A stretch of 64,000 nucleotides of DNA from Drechmeria coniospora (GCF_001625195.1 NC_054390.1:930001-994000), one strand, 5' to 3'; shown: positions 1 to 12,525, counted from the first letter of the stretch. Made by a program: numbers and translations. Notes: a model not told the origin generated them from the sequence alone.

Positions 1-3000
1 CCGCAGCTTTCGCGTCACCCAGCCGGCGAGGATCTTGCCCCGCTGCTTCTCCCCCAGCCGCGAGCGAGGAAAGTCACCCCTGCTGACGAAGGCGACGATG
101 TCGACGACGATCTGGTGCTCGTTGAGGATCGCGTTGACGATGACGGGCACGATCGACGCCAGGTACGGCTTGCGGCTGACCTCGACCATGACGACCACGA
201 GGCCGCCCGCCTGGAAGACGGCGCTGGCAAAAGGGTCAGTCGGTCGTCTTCGGCCCGCGGGTCATGACAAGGATGGGGCAACCTACCAGCCTCCCGCCAC
301 GATGTTGCGGTGACACCGCTCCACCGAGCCCTCAATGTCCATGGGGAAATGGCTCAGGCCCGTGACCTCAAACGTCTCGCCGATGCTGCCGAGCACGAAC
401 AGCACCTGCATCTCCACCAGCGCTCCGCCGGGCCCGATGGGCCGGCTGACGGTGTGCAGGAAGCCGAGGTCGCCGGTTCGCACGTAGCCGACGCTCGGGT
501 CGCCGTCCATGGTGCGGCCGTCGAATCGCTCGGCGTCGAAGGCGTCCTTGGATCCGTAAAACGACTTCACGCACGCCTCGGAATCGACCCAGATCTCGCC
601 GTACTCGCCGTCGCGGCAGTGCATCCGGCTCTCCGGGTTCACGATGGCAATCTGCGTCGAAACGGGAACCATGCCGGAATCCTGCACCAGAAGCGCCTTC
701 GGGTCCGACTCGGCATCGACCGGCACCACCAAGCCGCGGCGGAGCGCCTTCGTGTCGAGCCAGAGCTCGATCGGCTCCACGCACATGTAGGAACGCGAGG
801 CGACCATCGGGTTGAGCACGTGCGAGTAGACCGTGTTGATGGCCGTCCTGTCGAGGCCGACGGCGGCAAAGTGAAGGCGGACCTTTTGGAACACGTCCAC
901 CCTCGGCCTGCAGTCCGCCGTGATCATCATGTTCTTGAGCTCGTGCAGCGTGTATCCCTTCGCCTGCATCGCCGACATGGCGTGGTCGAGCATCTGGGGC
1001 GTCGCGTACGTGTCCTTGACCTTGTACCGGGACAGCGTCACGAAGAGCGACATGGGGTTCTGCGCAAACTCGACGGGCGAGAGGAGGTAGGTCGGCGTGC
1101 CGATGTAGATGCCCATGAGGCACGTGTGGATGAAGCCCAGGCCCGTCGTGCTTCGGACGCACCCGAGCACCGGCCGCGAGCTCGTCATCTGGCACGTCTC
1201 CTTCTGCACCTTGCACATGCCCATGATGGTGTCGTGCCCGAGCTGGACGGCGATCCGCCGCTGGTCCGGCGTCCAGTACGTCCAGACGACGACCGGATAG
1301 CCCGGCCGCACCCAGGCGGGGTCGATGGTCAGGCCCAAGTCTCGCAGCCCGTTGTTCTGCTTCGGCGGCTTCGTCGTGTTGTAGACGCTCGGGATGGCGA
1401 TCTTGAGTATCTGGGCCGACTGCTTGATGTGGCTCGCCACCACCTTGAGCTTGATCAGATGGTCGACTTCTTGGTTCACCAGCACCGCCTTGACGCGGTA
1501 GTCGGACACTATGTGCAGAAAGGCCGGCACGTCCTCGTTCAGCCGGTTCTGGTCGAGCGGGGACATCGGGATGATGACGGCCCCCAGGTTGATGCAGGCA
1601 TGGACGGCGAAGACGAACTCTTCCGAGTGCGTGTACATGAGAATCAGATGGTCGCCCGGCCGCACCTTGACCTTGTTCTTCAGGTACATGGCCACGGCGG
1701 CCAGCTTGGTGTCGAACTTGCGCCACGTGACGCCTTTGCCCTCGCGGCCCCGGCCGTCGATGGTGCAGTACGACAGCTCCTCGGGCTGGCGGGCCACGCG
1801 CCACTGGATGAGGTCGGTGATGCAGGCAAAGTTGTTCAGCGGCGTCGAGGTCCTGTCGTCGATGACCACCTCCCGGCGGTCGATGCCCGAGTACTGCTTG
1901 TCGGCGGCGGCGAGGATGTTCTCCCTCGACTCGGAGGCAACCTGCGACCATATGCCGCCGAGGGGGTCGATGCCGATGGGCAGGTTGAGGACGGCATGCT
2001 CGACGCCGAACTTGACGTGCACGCAGGGTAGGTTGCCCAGGTCAAACTCGCGCCGGCACAGCATGTTGCCGATCTCGCGCCGGCCGTTCTTGAGCACCCG
2101 CGGCAGCGAGTTGGGGGCCGTGATCATGATGCAGTAGAGTCGAAGGTGGTGCTCCTGCATGAGCACCTCCATGCATCGGCCCGCCAGCGAGTCCAGCAAG
2201 GCCGTGTCGAGCTGCCGGGGCGGGCCCCCGGAGGTGGCGGGCGCCGTCGAGGCGGCAGCAGATTCGAGAACGAGGACGGGAAGGTGTTCCTCGTTGACGA
2301 AGACGTCAAAGGCCGAGCAGTCGTAGATCTTGGGCACGTTCTTGACGATGCTCACCACCATGTGCTGGACGAAGAAGTAGCGGTACTCGGCAATCTCGTG
2401 GCCGTGCTCGACCCACTCGACCTTTTGCCGGATTCGATCCTCGTAGAGACCGAGGACGTACACCTTTCCCTCGATGACGGTCCCCAGCAGACCCGTCCGT
2501 AGGAACTCGGGCTCCACCGGCGTCGGCGTCGGCTCGCCGGGCTCGAACTTGTACGGCCTTGCGTGGAAGATGAGCTCGGTGTTCTTGGGCTGGGCCCAGA
2601 ATCCGCCGGACAAGGAGGGTGAGTCGACCCAGATCTCGCCGACGCTGCGCGGCGAGGCGAGGAGGCCGGTCTCCGGGTCGACGACGGACAGCGTCGCGTC
2701 GGGGATCGGGTAGCCGAAGGCGCCGACGCGGACCATGTCGGGGTTGCCGACCGCCTTCCTCTCCACCTCGTCCCCGTAGGCGGTGACGATGACCTCGTTC
2801 GTCTTCAGAGCCTCGCGATCGAGAAGCACCTCGTTGACCTCCTTGTTCCCGCGCCGCTGCATCGCCTTGGTCGTTCCTCCGCCCAGGAGGCTGGCGAAGC
2901 CGTTGCCGAGCGTCGACGACTGCCTCTCCCTGTCTCCCCGATCCTCGTCCGAATCGGCATCGGCCTCCCTCTCGAGCTTGAGAGAGACGCCCATGCGCTC

Positions 3001-5066
3001 CTCGCCTCCGAGCCAGTCACGCATGCTGATGACCATGCCGCCGTGCTCGGGGAGGCAGAGCATCGGCGCAACAACGTCCCGCGCTCTCGGGTTCCGTAGC
3101 GGTCGCAGCCATCGGTCGGCGAGGACCTCGTGAAACTCGCCGTCGACGGTGAGGGTGTCGATCAGGCACAGCTTGACGGCTTGGAAATTCGGCTCGACGC
3201 CTTTCTTGAAGTTTCGCGTCGTCATCGGGTCTTGCTGGTAGTTGTACGAGGCCCGCTTGAGGCCGGGATAATCGGCAATCATGACGGTGGCCTTGTACTT
3301 TGTGATGAGGTGGGCGTACAGGCCCGGGACGTCGACGGCCTTGTTGTCGAACCAGACGGTCGTGTGGCCGCCGTAGACGGTCAGGAGGACGCTGAGGATC
3401 ATGCCGATGCCCTGGCGCGGGTCAAGGTACGAGAGCAGGATCTCGCTGCCGGCGGCGCCGCCGATGAGTCGGCCGTTCTTGTCGCGCAGCGACGGGTTGA
3501 ACGTGTCGCCGGGGCCGTTTCCGGGAACGGTCATGACCATGGCGCTCAGGCAGGCCATCTGGTGCATGATGGTGCGGTGGCTCAGGACGACGCCTCGCAG
3601 GTCGCCCGTCGGCGCTCGGGAAAACTCGATGTAGGCAAGGTCGGGGACGGACAGGGCGGGGATGTCCTCCTTCTTCTTGGGGTGGAAGCTTCCGAACTCG
3701 TTCGTCTTCCACCACTCGACGCCCTTTGGCCACGTGAGCTTCTGGGCGGTGATGTCGCGCTGGAAGGCCTTGAGGTTGTTGTCCGTCGTCAGGGCCAGGT
3801 GGGCCTGGGTCGTGGTCAGGATGTAGTTGAGACGCTGGTAGTCCTGCAGATCGTTGATGGGAACGGCGACGACGCCGGCGATGAAGCAGCCGAGCATGGC
3901 GATGGCAAAGTCTATGACCTCGCTGTCGCGGTAGACGAGGGCGACGCGATCGCCGCGGTAGAGCGAGCTCTTGTCCCTTATGACCTGGGCGACCTTTTCG
4001 GCGCGCGACGCCAGCTTGTCCCAGGTGATGGATGCTATCTCCTTGCCCTTGCCGTCGAGAACCCAGTAAGCGGGCGTCTTGGCCGACTTCCGCGCTCGGT
4101 GTCGCAGGACGGCGGCAATGTTTTCGAAGCCGGACATGGGCGTGCTGTGGTCCTGGGGGTCGTAGATGGCGAACGGCACCTCCCTGGGCTCCAAGGGCGA
4201 CTGGTACTCCAGCGCCTCCGGGGGCGGCAGGTCGCTCGCGGCGAGCATCGGGGGCGCCACGGCGGCGGCGGGGGAGAAGGCTTCGCTCGAGGAGTACTTG
4301 TGGGCCACGACGTACTCCCCCTGCTGATGCTGGTCGTAATGCTGCTGGCCGGCAAAGTCGGAGAAGTAGGCGTCCGAGTCCTTCATGGTTCCCGTTCGAC
4401 CGTCATAGTGCTGCTGCTGCTGATGCGGATGCGAGTCGGCGTATGGACCCTGCTGCTCAGGCTTGAAGGCGTAGTCTCGCGAGGCCATGGTCCCGCTCCT
4501 CGTGGGACCGTCACTTCCGGGCGTCAGGAAGAGTGAGTCGCGACCTCCGGTCATGGCATGCTCGGCGACGGAACCGACGACATGCAGGGGGCCGCCAGAG
4601 GTCGAGTCTGGCGTGTGACCGTAGCCGGAGGCTGGCCGGTACGACGAGTTGGTCGTGCTCGGGTCGGAATCCTGACCGGCTATGGCATTGTAGGCCGCCG
4701 CCCTGTGGCCGTTGCTCGAGCCGTAATCCGAGTCGTCGGGGGAGTGTATCCTCAGGCCGGATCGCGGCTTCGGAGCAGCGGCCGGCTCGCTGGGGGGCGG
4801 GGCCAAGTATTGTGACAGCAGCAGGGTGCGGCGTTTTTGATAGCTGGCACGGGTCAGTCAGCCGTCGGTGGGCGGAAGGAAGGCAGGCTGCGATGGACTC
4901 ACCCCTTGTCTGTGATGTCTCCCTCCTGGGGAAGAGCGGGTTAGCGGTTGAACGATTCGAGTCGAGGCGGCTCGTTGGCCACAACTTCAAAACACAAAAC
5001 ACACACCTGCAGCTCCCGGTCCAAGTCGTCGAGCCGGTCCTGGAGCTCGGCATCATACTCGTCCAT
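1..5066 (-). CDS. CPS1: CPS1/DIP2-type protein with two adenylate-forming domains (3' end off window)
   Basis: Exons on the minus strand are 5066-5007, 4925-4903, 4843-287 and 223-<1, joined in frame; 1621 residues lie in the window. Two tiny 5' exons encode MDEYDAELQDRLDDLDRELQ and then EGDITDKG, which reads into YQKRRTLLLSQYL. This is the DMAP1-binding domain that starts DIP2 proteins. A disordered Q/S-rich linker and two tandem AMP-binding (acyl-CoA-synthetase-like) modules follow, the first from about residue 250 and the second from about residue 1020. The last exon continues the family C-terminus (VFQAGGLVVV, LASIVPVIVNAILNEHQ, RGDFPRSRLGEKQRGKILAGW-type). Family knowledge: CPS1 of plant-pathogenic ascomycetes affects virulence, and DIP2/Cmr2 proteins control diacylglycerol pools. 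Which role applies here is inference. The large open frame alone would miss the N-terminus, because its first codon is TTG, and would end early in the 63-nt intron 224-286. Confidence 0.93.
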
Positions 5067-8000
5067 GTTGAGAGACGGCTGTGCGGCCGATTAGGAGCCG
5101 GCACGTAATGCTGCTTTCGGGGTCTGTCGAGAACTGTATTCCACGATGATAGTTGGAGGTCGGAACGCTGGTGGCCATGAACGGCAAATTGGCTTTGATG
5201 GCCACCGAGCAGCCCCGTCGGCGGCTGGCGCGTGAGTGACGTACCTACTAATACCTAGTACCTTTTGCCGTTCTAAAAGTGCTGTAGAGGGGTGCGGGGG
5301 GCTTCAAGGCGCCGTGGGCGAATCACTTCAACGACGCCGAGAGGTGCGAAACACGGAGCACGGTAATTAATGCATGGTGCTGAGGTACGGCCGAACGAGC
5401 AGGCACCTCACCATTGAGGGATTCCAAGCCGGGTATCCCCTGATGCTGGTACAGTGCCCACATGTGTACTACTGCAGTACTTACTTGTACATACTACCCT
5501 AGGTAGATACCACGGTGCTAGAAGGTACCAGGTAGGTACCCAGTACGGAGGAGTTTGGTACTAATTCCTCCTGGGAACTAATTAATAGATGTATTCTACA
5601 GAGTATCCGTACTGCACGAGGGTACTCGGTATCTAAGTACTAGGTACTAGGTAGTAAGAAAGTACCGTATGGATTACCCAGTAACAATACTCGGCACCTC
5701 GGAAATGTGAAGTACAGAGTAATTACAGTACATGTACCCCGTACGTGTACAGTACTAGGTAGGTACTCGCGTGGTTCAACCCCCGAAGTGAATGAAGTGG
5801 AAAACCTTGATTATCCAAAAATCCCATTCTCCATCCAAGTCTCCATCATACGTAGCACGCACTACAGTACAAGTAGATAATTCCCTAATTGTATGTACTG
5901 TACTGTAGGTGGGTGTTGACAGGAACTAGGTAGGCAGATGGGTATCGACTGTTAAGACATTACATTACGGAGTACGGAGTGCCTGGAATAAATACAGCAA
6001 GTATTGGCACCTATGCCGTTCAGTAGCAAAGTCCGTCCTGGTTGCACTTACACCCACAGTATGCGTCCTCGGTACGAAGCAGATGCATACAAGTACTCGT
6101 GAGTATTCACTATTAACATCCATCAACCACCAGTACAGTCTACATCTGCGTATGCACGGAGTATGCACGGAATATAGCGCGCTTTCTTGACCGCGTTCTC
6201 GCTGCTACTGCTGCATGCAACTACATGTATTGTTTTTGGTTCTCATGATGCTGCAACCAAGGACTTGTCAGCGGCACTAGGGCCCTGCCTCCGTGCGGTG
6301 AACGTACTGCAGGCACATACAGCACGGGGGTGGCAGCAGTACTTACTCACGCGGTACAACTTGCAAGTAATAATACCTGTGCTTTTATTTAGCCTCCAGG
6401 CGAAGGGGAGGGTATATGCAAGTAAGTACAGGGGGCCTTTTCGTATCGGAGCCCCTCATGCCTCTCTTGACCTCCATCTCATCTGATCACCGTCTGCGAG
6501 GCCAATTCATCGGTCCCATCATTCTACTGAGGCTGGTGAGACGAACATGACGATCAATGTCAAAACTGATCGCGCTATGCGACATTCCCGGCACGCAGAT
6601 TCTCATACGCCAGGGAGAAGCAATGAGGTGGTCACTGTAGGAAGTGACGTGCGACTACGAAAGGGAAAGCGCTGTGGCATTTTACTGCGCGACATGAAAC
6701 AGTGAATTGTATCCCCGTTGGTCGGCGGGATGCCCAAATAGCAAGTATCGACCCCGTTGGATGGCCGTACAAAGAATGGCTTCGTCTGAACTGCTGCCAC
6801 AGAGGGCTGTTTGACGGGAAATGATCTGGTCGATTAACCACTACTTCCAGCTATACCTGGGTAGGCCCATGTTGCCTGGATTCGACAACAAATGGCTTTG
6901 AAGCGTTTCGAGATGATGGCGACGGTGAATAGTTGATTGCCAATGGCAAGTGTGACGGTCCAGGAGCAAGGTCGAGAATGTGGACGCACTGCCAGATGGT
7001 GAAACCTACAAGTACGTAATCACTGTGCAGCTCCTTCCGCTGCAGGTACGGGGTTTTGTTCGTAACAAGGTTGGCATAGTAGGTTCTAGAAACGCGGAGC
7101 TTTGATTCCGACATCCGAATAAGTATGTCCCTTTCTTTCTCGCGGAACGTCCAACCACGCTCCCTCCCGATTCCACAAATCGCCAAGGATCCTGGGCCCG
7201 ATGCTGATCAATTGTCTCGCCCACAGATGCTTCCATCGTGAATCAACGACCCGCCACTGGCGAAATCGGAAAAAAAGGACGAACGAATGCCGCTGAGCAG
7301 CGCTGCACACCTGACGTCATCCGCTCTCGGTCGAATGCTGGCTCCTTGCCTACAGGGTTGTCCACGATGAATCTCAGGCACCTCTGCCGTATGGGCCGCT
7401 CAAAAGAGTGTGCATGCACAGAGACGGTGTTCCAGTGCCAAAGGGCTTTTCGTGAATCATCAACATCGTCACCGTGTCCTGATGACTGGCCCGGCGCGAA
7501 GCCCAAAGCTGTGAGCAGTAGCTGGGCTTCATTCTGGCTATGATTCCTTCCATGTTATGTCGTTGGGCTATCATTAAAGGACCCGTCAAAATGACACTTT
7601 CAACCCATCTCCCAAATTTGCTATTTCACGGATCGCCTCTTAGAACGACCAGTCCCTCACAGGCGCTGGGCGGTGCAGAGCCAAAGAGAGATTACGACGT
7701 CGTCGTTGCCGGCCCTTGTTGATTGACGACGAGCGTGCCAGGTGTGCGGCTTTGCAAGTGACCTGGCCCAAGGTACTCCGGGTTTTGTCTCCAGTACGGT
7801 TGAAACGGAGATGCTGCTTTGTCCTACCTCTGTTCTTCTTGCACCTCTATTTCCATTCAATTCAAGGACAATGCGACAGACCGAGAACGCAAGTGTTTGT
7901 CGAGAATGGAAGCCAGCAAGATTAATACGGGCGAATGTCTCGCTCCTGTTCAAATCCATCATCATCGCAAGTGTCTTTCCAGCTTCGCCGTCATCAATCA

Positions 8001-8289
8001 TCCTCTCAGCTGTGATCAGGTATAGCGCCTGCCTGGCCACGTCGGAGAGAGTGGGAGCCCGGATCACGAGCTGAACCAACCTTGGCCTCGAGCCTTCACT
8101 TTTTCTATAAGTCTAAAACGACTACAAATCACCCTCCCTCTGTATCATTAAAGTTTCTGTCCAGAACTACGTCATCTGTAGCCGAGTCGCCCGGTTGAGC
8201 CCGTTACATCTCCAACCTGCCCTCATCGCCGGCCCATCTAGACCTTCTTCGGAAGATAGATCGGGGTATCAAAGGTAAAGTGGCCAACA
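5067..8289. other. Divergent promoter interval with TACGGAGTA/GTAC arrays
   Basis: This 3.2 kb stretch separates the 5' ends of CPS1 and the large unknown gene. From about 5240 to 6170 it is dominated by short AT/GC-mixed words such as ACTCCGTA, TACGGAGT, AGTACTAGGTAG and GTACATGTAC. From about 6500 to 8280 the base composition looks more ordinary. It holds only short unsupported open frames, the longest being 140 codons at 8079-7657 on the minus strand. I recognise no protein in it. The last ~200 bases are a plausible leader of the downstream gene. Confidence 0.6.
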
Positions 8290-11200
8290 ATGAATCAATT
8301 ACCACCCGATTCATTGTCCACAAGACATGGGACTGTTGGGGCCGATGGAGAAGATCAACGACAACCACAAGAGTACCAGCTACAGCGTGCAGAGGAGGAT
8401 CTGGATCGGTTATTGCAGAACAATGTCAATGATTATAGCTTTTTTGAATCCCTGGATGAGGGCCTTCCGAGTGAAGTGCCGCAATCCAGTGGACTGCAAA
8501 CTTTCAACAGTCTGATTGATAATGGCCCTTTCGATTATTACTTCGACTTCGACAACACGCCCCAGAATCTCCCTGGTACCCTCGCAGACAATCTCGCCCC
8601 TAACCTCGCAGATGTCCTCACAGAGAACCTGACACCAAACTTTACAGATAATTTCACAGAAATCGTCACAAATAAGCCTCAACCGCCACCGCCTTTGCTG
8701 ATGGGCCTTCAAGAAGGAAGCATCGCTCAGACGTCAGAGCAGGCAAGTTTGTCACACCAGAACAAAGGTTCTAAACCTGCCGCTGGACTCTCCAGTGGTG
8801 CCTCGGATAGCAATCCGCACCTAAAGCCTCTGACAAACGCGCAAATTGGTCGTCGTCAAAATATTGAGAACTCAAGCAAGGCAGGCGTTCCCCATACGCA
8901 AGACATAACCTCTGTTCAGCGCGTTCAGCAACAGCCAGCGTGGACAGGAATTTGCAATGAGCAACTGCTTCATCAGACACAAGGAAGAGTCCAGCAGGAT
9001 TTCAAGACTATACAGAGTACTGCAGGTAGCCGAGGTAACGTTGCTGCAATGAACTTAACCGGGACCCTTCCGGGCCAGGAGGGTTTCTATGTGCCATATC
9101 CGCAGCAGCAGCACGCAGTGAATCAAACTATTGGCCAGAAGTACCAGGCTGCTGGCCCTCAACCTATGCACTGGATTCCAGGGAACGCATACTCTTCTCA
9201 TAGAAGTCGCTTTCTTCCACCGCAGCAGCAACTACAGCAGCCACAACAGTACCAGCAACAACAACGGCGCCTGCAACCCGCCCAGCGTTACCTAGGGAAC
9301 CCGGCGTCTCTTCAGCCAAACGCTCAGCATGCCATCGCGCCCATGGGAACTCCGAGCCAAGTTGATGCTTTTGCTCCTTCTAACCGTGTTGTACGCCCTT
9401 CACCTCGTGGCAACAGTATGGTGCGTGGACCGGTAGGAGTCGGTCGCTATGGTCCCCCGTTTTCTCTCGTACCCGCTTCGATGATCTCGCCGAGCATGGG
9501 CAACGCGGGCCATGCTCTGGTTTCGAACCCAGCGAACCAAGGAATTATGGGAAATCAAGCGCAGAGCTTTCAGCCAAATGTCTATCCGAGCTCTCACCCG
9601 TCATCACACCGTCTCCATCCACCCCCAAATGTTGGACTAAATCTGGGTCAAAACTTTGCCTACCCTTCCAGCAACTATGGGTATTATCCAATACAACAGG
9701 CGCCTGGCTTACGCGTCTTCCCGACGGAAACCATGGCCAACCAGTATATTTCGACACCCTACGGACAGACACCCCTCACGGCGAAAGGGGCAGCCATTTC
9801 CGTCTACCCTCACCCGGCTGTCGCTCAAGCACCGATTCCTCCCTATGGCAGCCAGACTTCAGAGACGATTGACCTTACGGGCTCCATGGCCCCGCCGGCG
9901 GAGGGAGCTGGAGTACAGGAAAGCGAGTTGCCTACCGGCCAGTTTGGGTTTGAAATGTCCAGCAGCGCTCTGGCTCCCCTCAACCCTGACGGGATCGAGC
10001 CGACTGCTATCGCCGACGTTGGGAACGAGATGGCAACTGTCGGTCAATGTACAAGTGCAGATCAGTTGCCGATACCCATCAGTGACGAGCTCGTCACTGA
10101 TGATCAGATCATCGGAGATATCGCGCCCAGTCCAAGCTGCGTTTTCGAAGCAGACTATCAGCCCTTCATGGGGTTCGATGCCGAACATCAAGAGGCCGGT
10201 GGTCTGCAGAAGCAGATTTCTGAGACTCTGGAAGGTCTGATGCCGCCTCCGACGATCGCACCGTCAAAGCTGGCCCAACAGCTCGTCCAAACCGAACAGG
10301 CTGCAGGACACCAGGCTGCTCTCGCTGCCCCAGTGCCTAGTGCTATTGATCCTAGCCCCGTTGCCCCTGGCCCTGCTCCTCCCGCCCTTGACGCTGGACC
10401 CGTACATGTTGCCTATCCGACGCAGGGATATGGCCAGGGCGGCGACGGCGTAGCAATCGGATACAATCCAATGGTCTTCGACGCCCGTGCCATGTCCGAC
10501 CAGATTGGCAACGGGGGGGTCTACCTTCGGCCGAGCGGCACGATGACGCACAAGACGACTCAGGCCATCGGAAACGTGCCGGCACACCTCAGTACGGCAG
10601 AAGCCTATGCCACCGGGGACGATCCCCACGAGGAAAAGGTATTGAACAACCGGGCGTTGAAGAAAGCCAGAGATCCGCGTTGCGACCCCAAGCGCGTGTA
10701 CAAGACGAAAATCCCCCAACTCTTGCCCTGGGGTCCAACGAACACGGAGGGCAAGCACAAGTACCAGTACACGAAACACGGCCAGCTCGCGGCCGGTCAA
10801 ACGCTGACGGCAGAAGAGATTCTGTACTACATCAACCATCGCAAGCGTCATGGGAACTTTGTCATCTGGATCCAAAACGCACCGTCGCAGTGCGCGGCTC
10901 GGCAGGATGAAGATGACAAGAAGTGCCGCTACAGCAAGTGTCCGTTGGCAAAGCGAAGCATATCATCCGGTTGGCTGCGGGCCGCCTTTGACGAGTTCCC
11001 GCACCTGACTTCGGACGGAACCAAGGACCCGTTCAAGGTGGCGATACTCCTGCACCTCTGGTGCCTGGAGCAAATCTGTGATGTATTTTCCCTCTTCCAG
11101 GACGGCGTGCTCAGGGCCGACAATCGGGTGTTCCCGAAAGAGGCCGTCAACGCGATGACGCTGGACCGCGACGTGAACAGAGCGGCGGTGCGGGATGCGT

Positions 11201-12525
11201 TTGATCCTTGGATGCGCAACCAGCTGGAGGAACTTGTCAATAACAATTGTTGTTCCTCGTGGCCTCGACCGCACGAGCTCTCCCTGTCGTTTGAGCTCAT
11301 CGCGCATCACATTGGAAACCAGACAACAGCCCGACAGAGAGCGCGATATCTGCGCAACTTGAACAAGCCGGCAGGTCATCACAAGACAATCGATGTGCAC
11401 ATGGGCAACCTTGGCTTGTACGTGGGCATCGCGACGACAAGCAGGGATGAGAAGCGAGCAGCGAGAAGCCAGGCACTGATCCAATTGGAAGAGCAAAATG
11501 AGGAAACCAAGGTGCTTGTCGGCGATGTTGCTGATGCTGTTGCTGATGCTGTTGCTGTTGCTGATGCTGATGCTGATGCTGATGTTGATGCTGATGGAGA
11601 ATTTGTGGATGGAGATGAGGGACTCGTGGGCAACATCGATGTCGTCGATCAAGACGAGCCGGCGTCCCGGGAATTGCAGGAAGGCGACAGGCGTGGTGAA
11701 GTGGGCACAAACCCCAAGAGCACGTCTCGGAGCACAAAAGGGGCAACGAGAAAAAAGGCTAATGCTCGAACGAAACGGAGGAAAGCTGATACTCTGCTCG
11801 ACGAAGGGGCTGATGACGGCGGTCCGGGAGAAGAATGGATTGATCTGGCCAGCCCAAACAGCTGGAAGGGCTCGAAGGATCTCGTGGCCGCCGTAGATCT
11901 CTCGCCCTACTCCGACCCCGTCGCTCACTTTTCCAACGCACTCCCGGCCGGCATATTCTATTCCCCGTCCAGCGGGATCATGAGAGGGAGCATCGTCGAT
12001 GCCGGAATTCGGGAGCGAGCTCGCAGGGAAAGCGTCGCGAGCAGCCTCAGGGATGAGGATCAAGACAGCTCGTCGCGTAAGCGGAGAAGAGACGGCGAAT
12101 GTGACGAGCCCGGTGATGAATCGATGAGCAAGAAGCAAAGGAGTGACGAAAATTATGCCTCGGTTGACGATGGCGACGGTGCACCGTGCAAGAAGAGGCG
12201 GAGGGAGGAAACCATCGATGCTATGACGACGACGACGACGATAGTAAAGAAGGCCCGGCTGAGCAAAGATGAAGAAAGCAGCGGCGAATCCGACGGTGCT
12301 CCGACTGGTCAGCATGGGACGAGCAGGAGCAGGAGCGAATTTGGAAGCTTGTTTGGAAGCCCAAGCGATGCGGGATTGGACACTGGCGCTGCCGCATGTC
12401 CGACACCACGGGAGAAGGCTTTCAGTCCGGCGCGAGCGGCTGCCGATAAGAGAGATGGAGGTGACGGTCCAGAAAATGGTGACGGTCGACAGGCAAGCGG
12501 AGAGCCAAGAGATGAGACTCGTTGA
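8290..12525 (+). CDS. Large conserved fungal protein of unknown function (Q-rich, Cys cluster, acidic repeat)
   Basis: A single uninterrupted frame gives 1411 residues, starting at the first ATG. Residues 1-770 are low-complexity, rich in Gln, Pro, Asn and Ser with several polyQ runs near residues 310-345. The conserved part lies at about 780-1060. It opens NNRALKKARDPRCDPKRVY and contains a Cys pattern, PSQCAAR, ten residues, KCRYSKCP, that may bind metal. It continues with SGWLRAAFDEFPHLTS and FPKEAVNAMTLDRDVNRA. Near residues 1080-1100 an Ala/Val/Asp repeat comes from a GATGCT-type microsatellite. The C-terminus is charged, with many KKRR clusters that could be nuclear signals. From memory, this block recurs in uncharacterised Hypocreales proteins. 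A nuclear or regulatory role is inference from composition only. Confidence 0.8.
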   Translation: MNQLPPDSLSTRHGTVGADGEDQRQPQEYQLQRAEEDLDRLLQNNVNDYSFFESLDEGLPSEVPQSSGLQTFNSLIDNGPFDYYFDFDNTPQNLPGTLADNLAPNLADVLTENLTPNFTDNFTEIVTNKPQPPPPLLMGLQEGSIAQTSEQASLSHQNKGSKPAAGLSSGASDSNPHLKPLTNAQIGRRQNIENSSKAGVPHTQDITSVQRVQQQPAWTGICNEQLLHQTQGRVQQDFKTIQSTAGSRGNVAAMNLTGTLPGQEGFYVPYPQQQHAVNQTIGQKYQAAGPQPMHWIPGNAYSSHRSRFLPPQQQLQQPQQYQQQQRRLQPAQRYLGNPASLQPNAQHAIAPMGTPSQVDAFAPSNRVVRPSPRGNSMVRGPVGVGRYGPPFSLVPASMISPSMGNAGHALVSNPANQGIMGNQAQSFQPNVYPSSHPSSHRLHPPPNVGLNLGQNFAYPSSNYGYYPIQQAPGLRVFPTETMANQYISTPYGQTPLTAKGAAISVYPHPAVAQAPIPPYGSQTSETIDLTGSMAPPAEGAGVQESELPTGQFGFEMSSSALAPLNPDGIEPTAIADVGNEMATVGQCTSADQLPIPISDELVTDDQIIGDIAPSPSCVFEADYQPFMGFDAEHQEAGGLQKQISETLEGLMPPPTIAPSKLAQQLVQTEQAAGHQAALAAPVPSAIDPSPVAPGPAPPALDAGPVHVAYPTQGYGQGGDGVAIGYNPMVFDARAMSDQIGNGGVYLRPSGTMTHKTTQAIGNVPAHLSTAEAYATGDDPHEEKVLNNRALKKARDPRCDPKRVYKTKIPQLLPWGPTNTEGKHKYQYTKHGQLAAGQTLTAEEILYYINHRKRHGNFVIWIQNAPSQCAARQDEDDKKCRYSKCPLAKRSISSGWLRAAFDEFPHLTSDGTKDPFKVAILLHLWCLEQICDVFSLFQDGVLRADNRVFPKEAVNAMTLDRDVNRAAVRDAFDPWMRNQLEELVNNNCCSSWPRPHELSLSFELIAHHIGNQTTARQRARYLRNLNKPAGHHKTIDVHMGNLGLYVGIATTSRDEKRAARSQALIQLEEQNEETKVLVGDVADAVADAVAVADADADADVDADGEFVDGDEGLVGNIDVVDQDEPASRELQEGDRRGEVGTNPKSTSRSTKGATRKKANARTKRRKADTLLDEGADDGGPGEEWIDLASPNSWKGSKDLVAAVDLSPYSDPVAHFSNALPAGIFYSPSSGIMRGSIVDAGIRERARRESVASSLRDEDQDSSSRKRRRDGECDEPGDESMSKKQRSDENYASVDDGDGAPCKKRRREETIDAMTTTTTIVKKARLSKDEESSGESDGAPTGQHGTSRSRSEFGSLFGSPSDAGLDTGAAACPTPREKAFSPARAAADKRDGGDGPENGDGRQASGEPRDETR
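11521..11600 (+). repeat. GATGCT/GTTGCT microsatellite inside the coding region
   Basis: Hexamer-like units of GCTGATGTTGCT and GATGCT repeat about a dozen times in frame. They produce an alternating Ala-Asp/Val tract. The unit length is a multiple of three, so copy-number change keeps the frame. Confidence 0.85.

Noticed and set aside
310..2031. Long plus-strand open frame (573 codons) opposite CPS1
   Set aside because: It is the complement of a GC-rich conserved coding exon; its composition is His/Arg/Val-biased, with no domain.
5770..5790. Possible tRNA B-box (GGTTCAACCCC)
   Set aside because: The flanking bases do not form a T-stem or acceptor stem, and no A-box lies at the right distance.
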